A stretch of 64,000 bases of DNA from Aplectana chamaeleonis (Eukaryota > Nematoda > Chromadorea > Rhabditida > Cosmocercidae): positions 62,001 through 126,000 of the forward strand of contig JAPDOI010000905.1 of the NCBI GenBank assembly GCA_029168955.1. The letters are read 5' to 3'. Each line of letters begins with the position of its first letter. The stretch's first letter is position 1. Under the pieces are notes generated by a model. It made no database searches and was not told the origin of the DNA. It saw nothing but the letters and a program-made list of their open reading frames with translations. The position numbers and the translations under genes are program-made. Below, piece by piece: positions 1 to 9,168 of the stretch.

Positions 1-19
1 CACCATTTACTACCACCCC

Positions 20-126
20 AGGTATTCGGTAGATAGACGACGGGGTACCGAGATATCAGAAGGCAGTACCCCAAATCAGAAGATGTAGGGCTGTAGTTCC
101 CGCGTTATATTTATACCCTCGTCCTT
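20..126. repeat. 3' terminal inverted copy of the PLE
   Basis: This stretch is the reverse complement of 5071-5195, with small differences: the 5071-5195 copy has a few extra bases near its middle. Shared landmarks are CCAGGTATTCGGT at the outside and CCTCGTCCTTCCGGTTGA at the inside. It encodes the C-terminus of the PLE endonuclease on the minus strand. Confidence 0.85.
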
Positions 127-320
127 CCGGTTGACCTTGGGGTCCCTCGCATTGATCCAGAATGCCTCAAGCGCTTTTCGCGCACTTGTTTCGGCCTCCC
201 GCGCTACTATCTCCACTCTCACCTCAAAATCTTCCCCGTCACGGCAATCAATTCTGTGGCAACCCAGCGCAGTACTAATTCGCGCCTTTTCCTTCCCATC
301 CAAGTGCTCTTTGATACGAA
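76..320 (-). pseudogene. PLE GIY-YIG endonuclease, C-terminal half
   Basis: The minus-strand frame reads RIKEHLDGKEKARISTALG and then REAETSARKALEAFWI and PKVNRKDEG. These match the back half of the GIY-YIG endonuclease domain of Penelope-like elements: the basic R-x3-H helix, the STALGxH segment, the E of the EAxWI helix and the terminal P-x-N. In PLEs this domain nicks target DNA during retrotransposition. The front half (the YIGET segment) is found at about 2827-2880, beyond the RTE insertion. Removing the insertion and one copy of the 12-bp duplication puts the two halves in the same frame. The frame ends at a stop at 76. The upstream ATG at 336 is an accident of the junction, not a real start. 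Confidence 0.85.
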
Positions 321-332
321 CATGCAGAGGGC
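321..332. repeat. 12-bp target site duplication (left copy) of the RTE
   Basis: CATGCAGAGGGC occurs here and again at 2815-2826, directly flanking the RTE. The original site lay inside the PLE endonuclease reading frame. Confidence 0.9.
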
Positions 333-356
333 TCACTCACTCACTCACTCATCCCA

Positions 357-2478
357 TTAGCTGGCGGCTGGCGGAGCGGGATGACCTCTCAACCAGTACA
401 CTGCTGTAGGTGCCATAGGAGCTCCAGTGGCCTGAACGATACGCTTCCATTCAGAACGATTAGCCGCAATTATTTTTGCGTTAACGACACTGCACCGTTG
501 AGATTTCAGATCAGCTTCGACTTGCTTCACCCACGTCTTCTTCGGGGCAGTTCTCTCGACCTTCCATGGTTTTGGGCGTTTTCTCCATAGCAAGCTGTGC
601 GGTAGTCGACTGGCTTCCATTCTGCATACGTGTCCAAACCAGCGCAACCTTTTCGTTCGGATTTGTTCCTCGATTGTCGGTTGATGGTCGCAGCTGTCTC
701 GTATAACGTCGTTGCGTATGCGATCTCTTAACGTTGTTCCGAGAATTCGCCGCAAACACCGCATTTGGAAGACCTCTAGCTTGCTGAGATCCGACTTGAG
801 CAAGGTCCACGACTCTGAGCCGTACAATAGAATCGGCATCATAAGAGATCGGAAGATCCGCATCTTGGTCTTGATTGACACATTGCCCTTTTTCCACAGA
901 CACCAGCCTAGTGAAGCAAAAGCAGCACACGCCTGCCCGATCCCGCACTGTATCTCAGTTGTGGCCACTACCTTGCGCTGTTGCACCACCGATCCTAAGT
1001 ACTTGAATTCCTCAACTTGCTGGAGCTCAGCTCCTTCGAAGAACACAGAAGCACGTGAACCGTCTGACGTCATGACTTTGGTCTTGTCCTTATTTATCCG
1101 TAGACCGTACGAATCCGCGATATCTGCTATATCCTTCATCAAATTCGTAGCTTCCATATCAGTATCGGTGAACACAGCGCTGTCGTCCGCAAACATCAAG
1201 TCTGTGAGGAACTCGTTATCGCCATATTGGACCCCTCTTCTATCTTTGAAAACCTTTCTCATAATGGCGTCGACCACAGTGTTGAATAGCAGTGGCGAAA
1301 TCACATCTCCTTGCCGGACTCCTGCATTGACCGCAAATTCTTCGGACAGCTTGTCCCCGACGCGAATGCAGCTAGTTGAACCGCTGTATGTTCCCTGCAG
1401 GAGCTTCACAATTTTCTCCGGAACGTGTTCGCACTCCAATGTTCTCCACAAGGCAGGCCAGTGCACGCAGTCAAAGGCCGACTTGAAGTCGATGAAGGTA
1501 ATAACAACCCGCTTTCCACAGCGGATCCTTTCCTCCAAAAGTTGACGAAGTGCGAATATTTGATCGCTGCAGCCTCGACCAGGACGAAATCCTGCCTGTT
1601 CCTCGCGACTGGTATGCTCTCGATGGCGTTGAAGTCTGGACTGGATTATCCTCGTGAAGACTTCACCAACGATTGATAACAGACTGATTCCGCGATAGTT
1701 TTTACAGTCCCTGGCATCACCCTTTTTGTGAATGGGCACAACGATAGCCTTTTTCCAGGTAGATGGGACGTTTTCTGACTGCCATACGAGGAGGATCAGC
1801 TGATGTAACCGTCGTTGTAACACATCACCACCTGCCTTGATCGCTTCAGCAGTAACGTTGTCTACACCAGGCGCCTTTCGGTTTTTGAGACGCTGAATCG
1901 CGGCTCTCACTTCGTCCAGAGTGGGTTCAGAGTCAAGCATCGCCTCCTGTGGCACTTCAACTGGTATCGGTTCGTCAAGCGGGCCTGGTGGTGCATCGTG
2001 ACTGTAAAGCTCGCTGAAGAACTGCTTCCATCGTAACAGGCGCTCGCCCACAGAACGCACAAAGGACCCGTCCGTATTCCTGATGCAATCGCTGGCCGGA
2101 TTGGTCTTCTTTCTGAGACGGTTCAGTGTACCGTACAATGTGCGGTAGTTATTTCTTCCAGCCGCCTCCTCCAGTTCGTCGGCCATCTTGTTCCAGTACG
2201 ACTCTCTCTCCTCTTTCAACTTACGACGAAGCTCTTGACATAGTTGCCGATAACGTGCGAAGTTGGTTAGCTTCACTCGTTTCCGCTCATCCACGAGACG
2301 GAGAGACTCGTCCGATATCCATGGCTGTGTTCGCCGGCGAATAACCGGGCAGAGAGGCTCTGCACATTGCAGAACGACATCAACTGTTTGCTCCTCATAT
2401 TCGTCTACGGACAATGCATCTTGAAGCACTGCAAAGCGATTTGACAGCGCGATTTGAAACGCTTCTCTTGTTCCCAGG
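357..2478 (-). pseudogene. RTE reverse transcriptase (ORF C-terminal part)
   Basis: About 700 codons with a non-LTR reverse transcriptase. Visible blocks in order: KNRKAPGVDNVTAEAI; WKKAIVVPIHKKGD with NYRGISLL; EEQAGFRPGRGC; the motif A segment FIDFKSAFDCVHW; GVRQGDVISPLLF (motif B); the catalytic LMFADDSAVF (motif C, FADD); INKDKTKVM; then the C-terminal LLYGSESWTLL and RCLRRILG segments typical of the RTE clade. The domain copies element RNA into DNA at a nicked target. The frame is open from a TGA near 2478 to the stop at 357. The endonuclease lies in a different frame immediately upstream, so one frameshift separates domains that form a single polypeptide in active RTEs. The GTG at 2429 is only the first start-like codon, not a native start. 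Confidence 0.9.
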
Positions 2479-2814
2479 TGTCAGCAAGTGGGACCAGTCC
2501 AGTTTCTTTTTAGGTGGCACCACACGCCTGGGTCGCCGTAAACGAAGCTTCATTACAGCGCGCAAGAGATAGTGGTCCGATCCACAGTCAGGTCCTCTCA
2601 TGGCTCGTACGTCTCTGAGTGAAGACCTGAAACGAGAGTTCACCAGCACGTAATCTAAGGTGGCTATATCATGTCCGGTCGAACTCCTCCATGTTAACTG
2701 ATGTTTCCGGGGATGTTGAAATAGACTGTTTCCAATCGTAAGCCCGTTGAACGCTGCAAACGAAAGCAGACGTAAACCGTTGTCGTTCATTTCACCGACG
2801 CTGAACCTTCCCAG
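2470..2814 (-). pseudogene. RTE endonuclease, C-terminal half
   Basis: The minus-strand frame reads GEMNDNGLRLLSFAAFNGL, HPRKHQLTWRS, ATLDYVLVNSRFR and CGSDHYLLRA. These are the D-N-G, HxxTW, DYxL and terminal SDH motifs of the exonuclease/endonuclease/phosphatase fold used by RTE elements to nick target DNA. The first half of the domain, with the catalytic glutamate, is absent because the element is truncated at 2814. A frameshift near 2480 separates it from the reverse transcriptase. The apparent open frame runs to 2958 only because it crosses the insertion junction into PLE sequence. Confidence 0.85.
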
Positions 2815-2826
2815 CATGCAGAGGGC
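2815..2826. repeat. 12-bp target site duplication (right copy) of the RTE
   Basis: A perfect copy of the dodecamer at 321-332. Confidence 0.9.
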
Positions 2827-3856
2827 GGGCTGTTTCACCGATATATTCCTGGCCACAGCTCTGGCATGTGATCTGATAAATAACCCCAGAAGCAATACAG
2901 TCACCATCTCTGCCCGATGGGCAAATGACGCACTGTGGCGTGACACATGCGCGATCATATTGATGATTCCACACTAATTGCCGCTTTAAATTATTGGGCG
3001 GGATGGCCACAAGAGATACAGTATTTTCCAATCCCGCTCCTCGAAGGCATTTTCTGACAGCGCGGCTCACATCGTCGGATATGAATGGCATCATGAAAGG
3101 AACTTTGTCGCTTTGTGGTATATTGTTACTTCGCTGACCTTCGTGGGTGTTCCGCGACCTGCGCGCGTGTGGTCCATAGCCTTTAAGGATCGCTATTTGA
3201 CAAGCTAGGCTTTTTGACGCTTTACGCTGTTCCTCTCCAGAACACACATTTACAGCGGTGCGAAACATGTTTCTGACGACCGCAAGTTTTGTCTGAGTGG
3301 GATGCGCGGACCGCCAGTGGACCAGAACATTCTTGTTCGAAGGTTTGCGGTACCATTCTGTGATATTCCTGCCTTCCGCTAGTTGAATCTGAACATTCAG
3401 AGAATGCAACCAGCTTTCCGACGGTTTTGCCCGGGTAATTTTGATGTGAGGGGACTGACTGTTCATTAGAGTGAAACATATGTCCATCTCTTCTTGCGTA
3501 GAGCAAATTATGAGACAGTCGTCAATGTAGCGCCTGTAAAACAAGGGTAAGGATTCGAGCACAGGTGCTTCGATTTTGGACATGAAGGCGATGGCAAGCG
3601 TTGGTGCCAGCCTCTGCCCCATCGCCAGCCCCCTCAGCTGAGCAAAGTATTTACCTGCCCATTTGAAAACATTACAACCGAGACACTCCTTCAAAAGAAC
3701 CATTAGGCTGCGTACCGAGAAACCGTGCATATTTATGTTGCTTTGATGTTCATTTAGAAGCTCTAAAACTGCTTCCATAGCCGCGTCGTTACTTACGTTG
3801 GTGTAAAGCGCTGAAACATCAAAGGATTCGATAACACAGTTGCTGGAGTTGCGCAT
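2827..3856 (-). pseudogene. PLE reverse transcriptase and N-terminal half of GIY-YIG endonuclease
   Basis: About 340 codons. Reverse transcriptase motifs are IESFDVSALYTNV (motif A), LRGLAMGQRLAPTLAIAF (motif B) and FYRRYIDDCLII (motif C, YIDD). The palm is followed by WYRKPSNKN and WRSAHP, typical of Penelope-like RTs. A linker with paired cysteines (CVTPQCVICPSG) leads into VIYQITCQSCGQEYIGET, the start of the GIY-YIG domain with its C-x2-C knuckle. PLE RT is related to telomerase RT and primes from nicks made by the endonuclease. The frame continues to 2792 only through foreign RTE sequence. At 3819-3856 it overlaps the preceding RT segment in another frame, which marks a frameshift. Confidence 0.88.
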
Positions 3857-4142
3857 GCCGGAAATGGTCTAGGAAGGCTTGCGTGTTGGGTAAGTGCGCC
3901 GGAATGAATGGAAGAAGTTGTGTGAGCACTGCGCTGACAAACCAAGCGATTCGGTTCGTGGGACCACCCACGCAGCTAATAATGGACCGGACATTGATTG
4001 CGGTAGAATCAATTTGTGTGAGGTCCTCCGTAGTCCCGAATTTATGGGTTTTGATAAGCAGGTACAATACGGGGCAAGTTGGAGCCTCGATTTTAAGGCG
4101 TGTGATTATCGTCTGAGCTAGCCCAGCCGATTTCGCTTCCAC
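3819..4142 (-). pseudogene. PLE reverse transcriptase, N-terminal segment
   Basis: The minus-strand frame reads CPVLYLLIKTHKFG and INVRSIISCVGGPTNRIAWF. This is the start of a Penelope-type RT, where a LYxLxKTHK block precedes the R-x-I-S-x2-G-G-P-T block. It continues into the main RT piece at 3856 after a frameshift near 3840. The sequence between 4142 and 4550 shows several stops in all minus-strand frames, so the join to the N-terminal region is decayed. Confidence 0.8.
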
Positions 4143-4549
4143 AATCCAGGACCTGTTGAGCTTGCGGTGTTGCGACTTGAACTCTTTTTTCGGAAGATAT
4201 CCGGTAGACTTACGTGTCCGAGAGGTGGATCTCGGTTATCACCGCGTTCATGTCGTGGGGAATCATCACAAACTCTCGTCCTTTGTCACTAACGGAAGGC
4301 CGTACGGTATTGGAAGCCACAAGCTCGCGTACTTCTTTTAGGCCCAAAATTTGTGAGTGATTCAGGTTTTTAGGAATTTTCCCTGCCGGAAATCGCTTGA
4401 GAACCCTGAATATTTCGTCGGCAAAGATGCGGAATTTTATGTCGGCGCGTGCATTTGGTTCCTGTTGCTTGAAATACGTTGGGGGAAACGGGATGGTGGG
4501 AAATGCCCGAATCTACCCTGCGCTTGCTGGCCCACATTCTATTCTAGAC

Positions 4550-5071
4550 CTATAACGAAGTCGATCCATGGAGACCGCAGATGATTTTGCGCATTACATG
4601 AGTAGAAATGCGTTGAGACGGCGAGAAACTTGGACCAAGATGTAAAACTGCGAGTGCGTTTTCGGAAAGAGTGGTATTTCCTAACACGGTAACCCTTGAG
4701 TTTTCTGACAACGCTACACTACTGACACCTTGATGGACTGGACTTTGATCCAATACAACACTACGAACCCCAGTTTCCCGGCCATTGGCTGTACCCATAA
4801 TGCCGTTGATTTTCTTTTGTAGAGATGTCCTGACGTTAGACCGAATACGGTCACAAATAGACTTTGACCCCTCCACTATCCTCCCCCAAAGACGCCCCTC
4901 CAAAAACTTTATAGAATTTGGTTCTTTCGAAATACACTTTTTCAACATAGTAAACAAATGATCTTGCATATCACGTAGTGCAATGCGAAGAAGCTGGAGC
5001 TCGATCTTGCATATTGTCGGGTCGTTCTTCGGTCTTCCGCATACGTCACGTAGCCTCTTCTTGGAGATCAA
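4550..5071 (-). pseudogene. PLE N-terminal region
   Basis: About 173 codons, basic and leucine-rich near the start, ending in LSENALAVLHLGPSFSPSQR. A hydrophobic stretch followed by L-x-LGP-x-F-x-P is what I recall upstream of the RT in Penelope-like proteins. The start of the native protein is uncertain; the frame opens at a TTG next to the inner edge of the 5' terminal repeat. No catalytic motif is visible in this segment. Confidence 0.6.
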
Positions 5072-5195
5072 CCGGAAGGACGAGGGTATAAATATAACGC
5101 GGGAACTACAGCCCTACATCAGATTAGCCTTCTGATTCGGGGTACTGCCTTCTGATATCTCTGTACCCCGTCGTCTATCAACCGAATACCTGGTG
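5071..5195. repeat. 5' terminal inverted copy of the PLE
   Basis: Reverse complement of 20-126 with one short insertion. It marks the 5' boundary of the PLE on the minus strand. Confidence 0.85.
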
Positions 5196-5435
5196 TTCCA
5201 CGGACTTTGAAAAGGTATGTCACTCAGCTTCAAGCATCCCAGCTATTTGTTTGGAAAACTTTGTCTTGAATTTCTGTAGGGTAAAAACTATGTTTGGCCC
5301 AGTAATTTTACACATAGATTCGACCTTTTTCAGACTCCGAAGAGGGCGAAACCGCCGAAACGTTAGTCTACAATAAAACCATACCACATCGTGCCTGCTT
5401 CAGTCAAACTATCCACCAATATTCTGATGCCGAGG
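5196..5435. other. Region beyond the PLE, with a retroelement-like tail motif
   Basis: No coding sequence is supported. At 5330-5375 lies GAAACCGCCGAAACGTTAG followed by an AATAAA-like signal. This kind of terminal sequence is common at retroelement ends, but its owner cannot be decided here. It may be part of the flank into which the PLE inserted. Confidence 0.35.
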
Positions 5436-5881
5436 TTCATAGAGAGTCGAACGTGGAGATTATTGTACGTAATTAGAATCGGATGGCTCAGAACACAATG
5501 CCTACGCATTTTGAAGCGTAAAAAACCACCAACAATGACGCTACACGAGTGAGAAGTTTGCCCCGCCCCTGTACCTGCCCGCCCCATGTATTTGCAATCT
5601 CCTCCAAAACGGGTTCTGGGCCACTCTCGCCGTCGTCGGTGTATGTGCTTTACGTATTACACTTACTGTACCACCCGCAAACGTCGCTGATGGTGGGAAT
5701 AGCCCAGAACCCCTGTTTTGGAGGAGGACGCAAATAAAGGGGCGGGACCAACTTCTAACTCATGTAGCGTCATTGTGGGCCTTTTGGACACTTCAAAATC
5801 CGTAGGCGTTGTGTTCAGTGCCATACCAATATTCCATTTCCGTAGTTATCTCAACCACGTTTACGAGCGTGTATGCTGCTT
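5436..5881. mobile_element. MITE family D, copy 1 (left end eroded)
   Basis: A foldback of about 450 bp closely related to 8704-9164. The right end, CACGTTTACGAGCGTGTATG followed by CTGCTTTTAA, is intact. The left end lacks the terminal AGGCAG bases. The inside carries inverted arms with GAACACAATGCCTACGCATT-type and GGGGCGGG-type segments. There is no coding capacity. Confidence 0.7.
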
Positions 5882-6080
5882 TTAAGCTGCGGAGTATCCA
5901 GGCGATCTTACCGTAGTTTGCAAAGGGTAGAGCTAGAGCAAAAATAGGGCCTTCGCGAACTCAGGGTCGCATTTTTTAAGGAAAAACCTGCGTTGTCCAA
6001 TTTTGGTCAAAGGCGCGGTTCTGGACAACATTATTGGACAACGAGAAAACGGGTTTTAGGCAATTTTCCCACAATTTTAA

Positions 6081-6565
6081 AGGCACTGTTCGCGATAAAC
6101 TTCATCCTCGAATTTTCCATGACATACGCTTCTCGTCGCTCTCAGAAGCAGAACAGCGTCGAAAAAACGGGACGGAAAGCTACCCAGAAGCCGCAAAACG
6201 GCTTAGAAAAGTGGGCAAACTCCGCCATTGTGGGCAAGTCCCGCCTCTTCCCGCCCCTCGTCGTGAACAAAGGAACACTCGAAATCGTGAGTTGAGCGAT
6301 GGTTTCCGATCAAAAGCCCCGTTCTTCTCTTTATTCTCAGCTTCTCTCTTTACTCAGGTCAGCTCGCACACATTGGCTACAAAAGACGGAAGTTACAAGC
6401 CTCGGACAACTCGTCCACCATTTTCCCTAGCTCAATTTTTGAGTGATCATAACTCCATTCCCAGAAGGTCTTGTACGATTCCAGAAGCATCATTGGAATC
6501 AGAATGGGACCGGTTTCAAGATGGGGAAAAAAACAGAAAAGCGATTTTTATCGCGAACAGTGCCT
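6081..6565. mobile_element. MITE family B, copy 1
   Basis: 485 bp with terminal inverted repeats AGGCACTGTTCGCGATAAA and its complement, flanked by TTAA at both ends (6077-6080, 6566-6569). The interior shares GATCAAAAGCCCCGTTCTTC and CGGACAACTCGTCCAC with 8235-8699, 35003-35478 and 54033-54518. TTAA duplications are typical of piggyBac-type transposases; no transposase is encoded here. Confidence 0.85.
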
Positions 6566-6569
6566 TTAA

Positions 6570-7130
6570 GGCTATGGGGGGGGGTTGTTAAATACCAGTT
6601 TGCAGAGAATTTCAAGGAGATTCCAAATCTGTTTTTGGATCTCTGAAAATCTGAAATTGTATGGGGGGACGTACGTTGTCCAATCTACGAAGTGAGAGAT
6701 CGAAGCATTAATAGGCTCCATTAATGCATGTAAATCGTCTGAAAGTACGCCTTATGAGCTAAAACTCTAGCTAGTCTAAAATGCTGCTACTACATCGTTA
6801 TGCATAAAGACGTTGATCCCTTTTACTGCTGTAGAGCTGGTATTGTTTCCTTTCACCTTTTTTTCCTATTACAATATGCATGAATTCCTTTCGGGGGTGT
6901 GTATACAAGTCTGTTGGTACCTGCTCGTTGGTGCCCCTGCTTCTACTGAACCCAGCAGACGTTTGAGTGTACACAGGGAACGTTCGAGCGATATAGCGTG
7001 CACAACTACATATATCGCGAAAGTATCCCATACATTGCATAAAGTTGCTGCCGTCCGGCACACTAAGGCTTCTGGTCCACAACACCTTAGGATCCGTACC
7101 AAGGGAGTTCATGGGGTCTTTGGCCACAAG
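6570..7130. other. Gene-less stretch
   Basis: I see no recognisable gene, tandem repeat or element end here. The small open frames on both strands have no protein-like signature. Confidence 0.4.
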
Positions 7131-8230
7131 CCACAATTTTGCCACCCTGAACTGTCGATCGCTCTCGAGCGATATCCAACAAACTGTAGACTTCTGAGCT
7201 ATTTTCATGCACCGTTTGCTGTTTCGCAGGAAACTCACCTCAAGGATAGACCCGTCATCAACTTCGGAGAGTACGTCATCTAGACCCGTCATCAACGTCG
7301 GAGAGTACGCCATCTGCTGCGGTAACGCTGATGATAGGAGAGTGGGAGGCTGTGCAATAGCTGTAAGGAAGGATTTTAATGGTATGGTCAAGGAGTTTGG
7401 CTCAACGTCGTGCCGGAATGCATTCGTACGACTGCAGGATCACGGAGGATTCAATCTGTGGATAGTGAGCGCTCATGTGCCCATTGAAACCGCTGAGGAC
7501 AATTCGAAGGATGCGTTTTTTGAGGAACTCATTACGTTGCTGGCCAGGATACCTTGTCCGCTGTTGTCGTGAAGATTGACGCAAATGCGAAGATGGGACT
7601 TGATCAGGAATCCGAAGTACTTAGTAAATGGTTCTACCCAGTGGAGCAAACATCGGACAATGGCTACCGCCTTGTCGACTTTTGTGAACGAAGTGGTCTG
7701 CTTATTGCATCGACATTCAAGAGGAATCATCGCCGCCATCAGCTTACGTGGCAGGGACCAACCCAGCTATCTCCAGAAGAGCAGCGTAAGCGGAAGATGA
7801 CAACTTTGAAACTACAGCTCGACTATGTTCTGGCGAGGAATATTCCAGTATCGGACATTCGAAGATCTAGAGCTGTGTGGGATGTCGCATTCGATTCGGA
7901 TCACCGTCCTGTTCTGTTGAACTTCACTGCGAGGATTCATAAGAGGAAGCGAGGGGCTCAGCCTCTCCAGAGGATTGACATGACAAGTCTCAGAGATGAG
8001 GAATGCAGAAGAAATTTTCGACAACGCGTTTTTATTCACATCGGAGTACGGACAAAGAAGAAACTTTGCGACGCGGATTTGTTTCGTCAAATGCATCCAG
8101 GACGCTTTGAAAGAGGCGCTCCCTGTTGTACAGCCTAAGAAATTCGCCTACGTCTAAGAGGAAAGGACGTCTACTTACAACAAGGTATGTGCTCTTCGAA
8201 CTGCAGGAAACTTCGTAGAGGAGAAGCATC
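7130..8230 (+). pseudogene. RTE endonuclease fragment (second RTE family)
   Basis: Plus-strand remains of an RTE apurinic-type endonuclease in three frames: SQETHLKDRPVINFGEY (7225-7280), then GGCAIAVRKDFNGMVKEFGS with LWIVSAHVPIETAEDNSKDA (7340-7540), then IDANAKMG, NHRRHQLTWQG, LQLDYVLARNIP and the terminal DSDHRPVLL (7570-7920). The QET, D-x-N and SDH residues of the fold are present. From memory, this protein type is abundant in strongylid nematodes. A 34-bp tandem duplication at 7247-7314 causes one frame break and another lies near 7560. The RT is absent: coding similarity runs up to about 8230, where a TTAA MITE begins, and does not resume after the MITE chain. Confidence 0.8.
7247..7314. 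repeat. 34-bp tandem duplication inside the RTE endonuclease
   Basis: GACCCGTCATCAACTTCGGA at 7247 is repeated as GACCCGTCATCAACGTCGGA at 7281, each followed by GAGTACG and CATCT. The 34-bp step breaks the reading frame. Confidence 0.85.
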
Positions 8231-8234
8231 TTAA

Positions 8235-8699
8235 AGGCAGTGTTCACGAAGAAAAAGTTTCCCTTTTTTTGGCCAAAACGTAAGCTTTGGGGTCCCTCTA
8301 AGAAGATTAAGAACGGAAGTGCGACGAAAAACGGCCGGTAAGTGGGTGAAAATCCCATGGGCCAGTCAACCCATTGGGCCACTCCGCCCACGTCCTATAA
8401 CAGTTGCACTGAATTCGTGGTTAGATGAGCGATGGTTTTCGATCAAAAGCCCCGTTCTTCCCTTCATTCTCAACTTCTCTCTCTACTCAGGTCAGCTTGC
8501 ACTCATCGGCTGCAAAAAACGGAAGCTACAAGCCTCGGACAACTCGTCCACATTGCTTCCCTAGCAGAGTTTTGAGGGGCCATAGCTCCGTTTCCAGGGG
8601 GTCTTGTATGATTACAGGGACATCATTGAAATCAGCATGGGACCGTTTTCAAGACAGGCAGAAAAAAAAGAAAAACGACTTTTATCGTGAACACTGCCT
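8235..8699. mobile_element. MITE family B, copy 2
   Basis: 465 bp, ends AGGCAGTGTTCACGAAGAAA and TTTATCGTGAACACTGCCT. The left TTAA is at 8231-8234. The right TTAA (8700-8703) is also the left TTAA of the next element, so the two share a single site. It interrupts the RTE endonuclease fragment. Confidence 0.9.
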
Positions 8700-8703
8700 T
8701 TAA

Positions 8704-9164
8704 AGGCAGCATACACGCTCGTAAACGTATTTGAGATTACTACGGAAATAGAATCGTATGGCACAGAACACAACGCCTATGCATTTTGAAGCGTCAAAAA
8801 CTACCCACAATGCCGTTGCAGGAGTAGCAAGTTTGGCCCCGCCCGTATTTTCACGCCCCCTGTATTTGCTGTTTTCCTCCAACGCAAGATTGCTGGGTCA
8901 TCTTCACCGTTGGGACTGTTGGTACATTGCCTAACAAGTGAATCACACACGTCACTGAAGGCGAAGATGGCCCAGCAACCCTGCTTTAGAGGAAAATGAC
9001 AAATACAGGGGGCGTGAAAATACGGGCGGGGTCAAACTTGCTACTCCTGTAACGGCATTGTGGGTCGTTTTTGACGCTTCCAAATGCGTAGGCAGTATGT
9101 TGTAAGTCATACGGTTCGATTCACATTGTTATCCCAACCACGTTTACGAGCGTGCATGCTGCCT
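8704..9164. mobile_element. MITE family D, copy 2 (complete)
   Basis: 461 bp. Terminal inverted repeats AGGCAGCATACACGCTCGTA and its complement (ACGAGCGTGCATGCTGCCT), with arms of roughly 200 bp that fold back over most of the length. TTAA at 8700-8703 and 9165-9168. Both TTAA sites are shared with neighbouring elements. No coding capacity. Confidence 0.9.
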
Positions 9165-9168
9165 TTAA

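Larger units (their letters stand above)
333..2814 (-). mobile_element. 5'-truncated RTE-clade non-LTR retrotransposon nested in the PLE
   Basis: A 2,482-bp minus-strand insertion. It is bounded by a perfect 12-bp duplication and ends at its 3' side (333-352) in a short TGAG-type microsatellite immediately after the stop codon, as is usual for RTE elements, which have very short 3' tails. It contains the second half of an apurinic-type endonuclease and a complete reverse transcriptase region; the promoter and first half of the endonuclease are missing, as expected from incomplete reverse transcription. Confidence 0.9.
20..5195 (-). mobile_element. Penelope-like retroelement (PLE), decayed, with nested RTE
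   Basis: A Penelope-like element read on the minus strand. Its protein pieces lie in the order expected for the family: N-terminal region (5071-4550), reverse transcriptase (about 4142-2990) and a GIY-YIG endonuclease split between 2990-2827 and 320-76. The two ends carry inverted copies of one sequence of about 115 bp. At the 3' end this repeat encodes the last residues of the endonuclease; at the 5' end it lies upstream of the reading frame. Inverted partial copies at the 5' end are known for PLEs. Frameshifts and stops between 4142 and 4550, and the RTE insertion at 333-2814, make it inactive. Family membership is seen from motifs; the exact ends are inferred from the inverted repeat. Confidence 0.85.

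Noticed and set aside
712..1545. 277-codon plus-strand open frame across the RTE
   Set aside because: It is the complement of the reverse transcriptase on the minus strand; the translation has no motif of its own.
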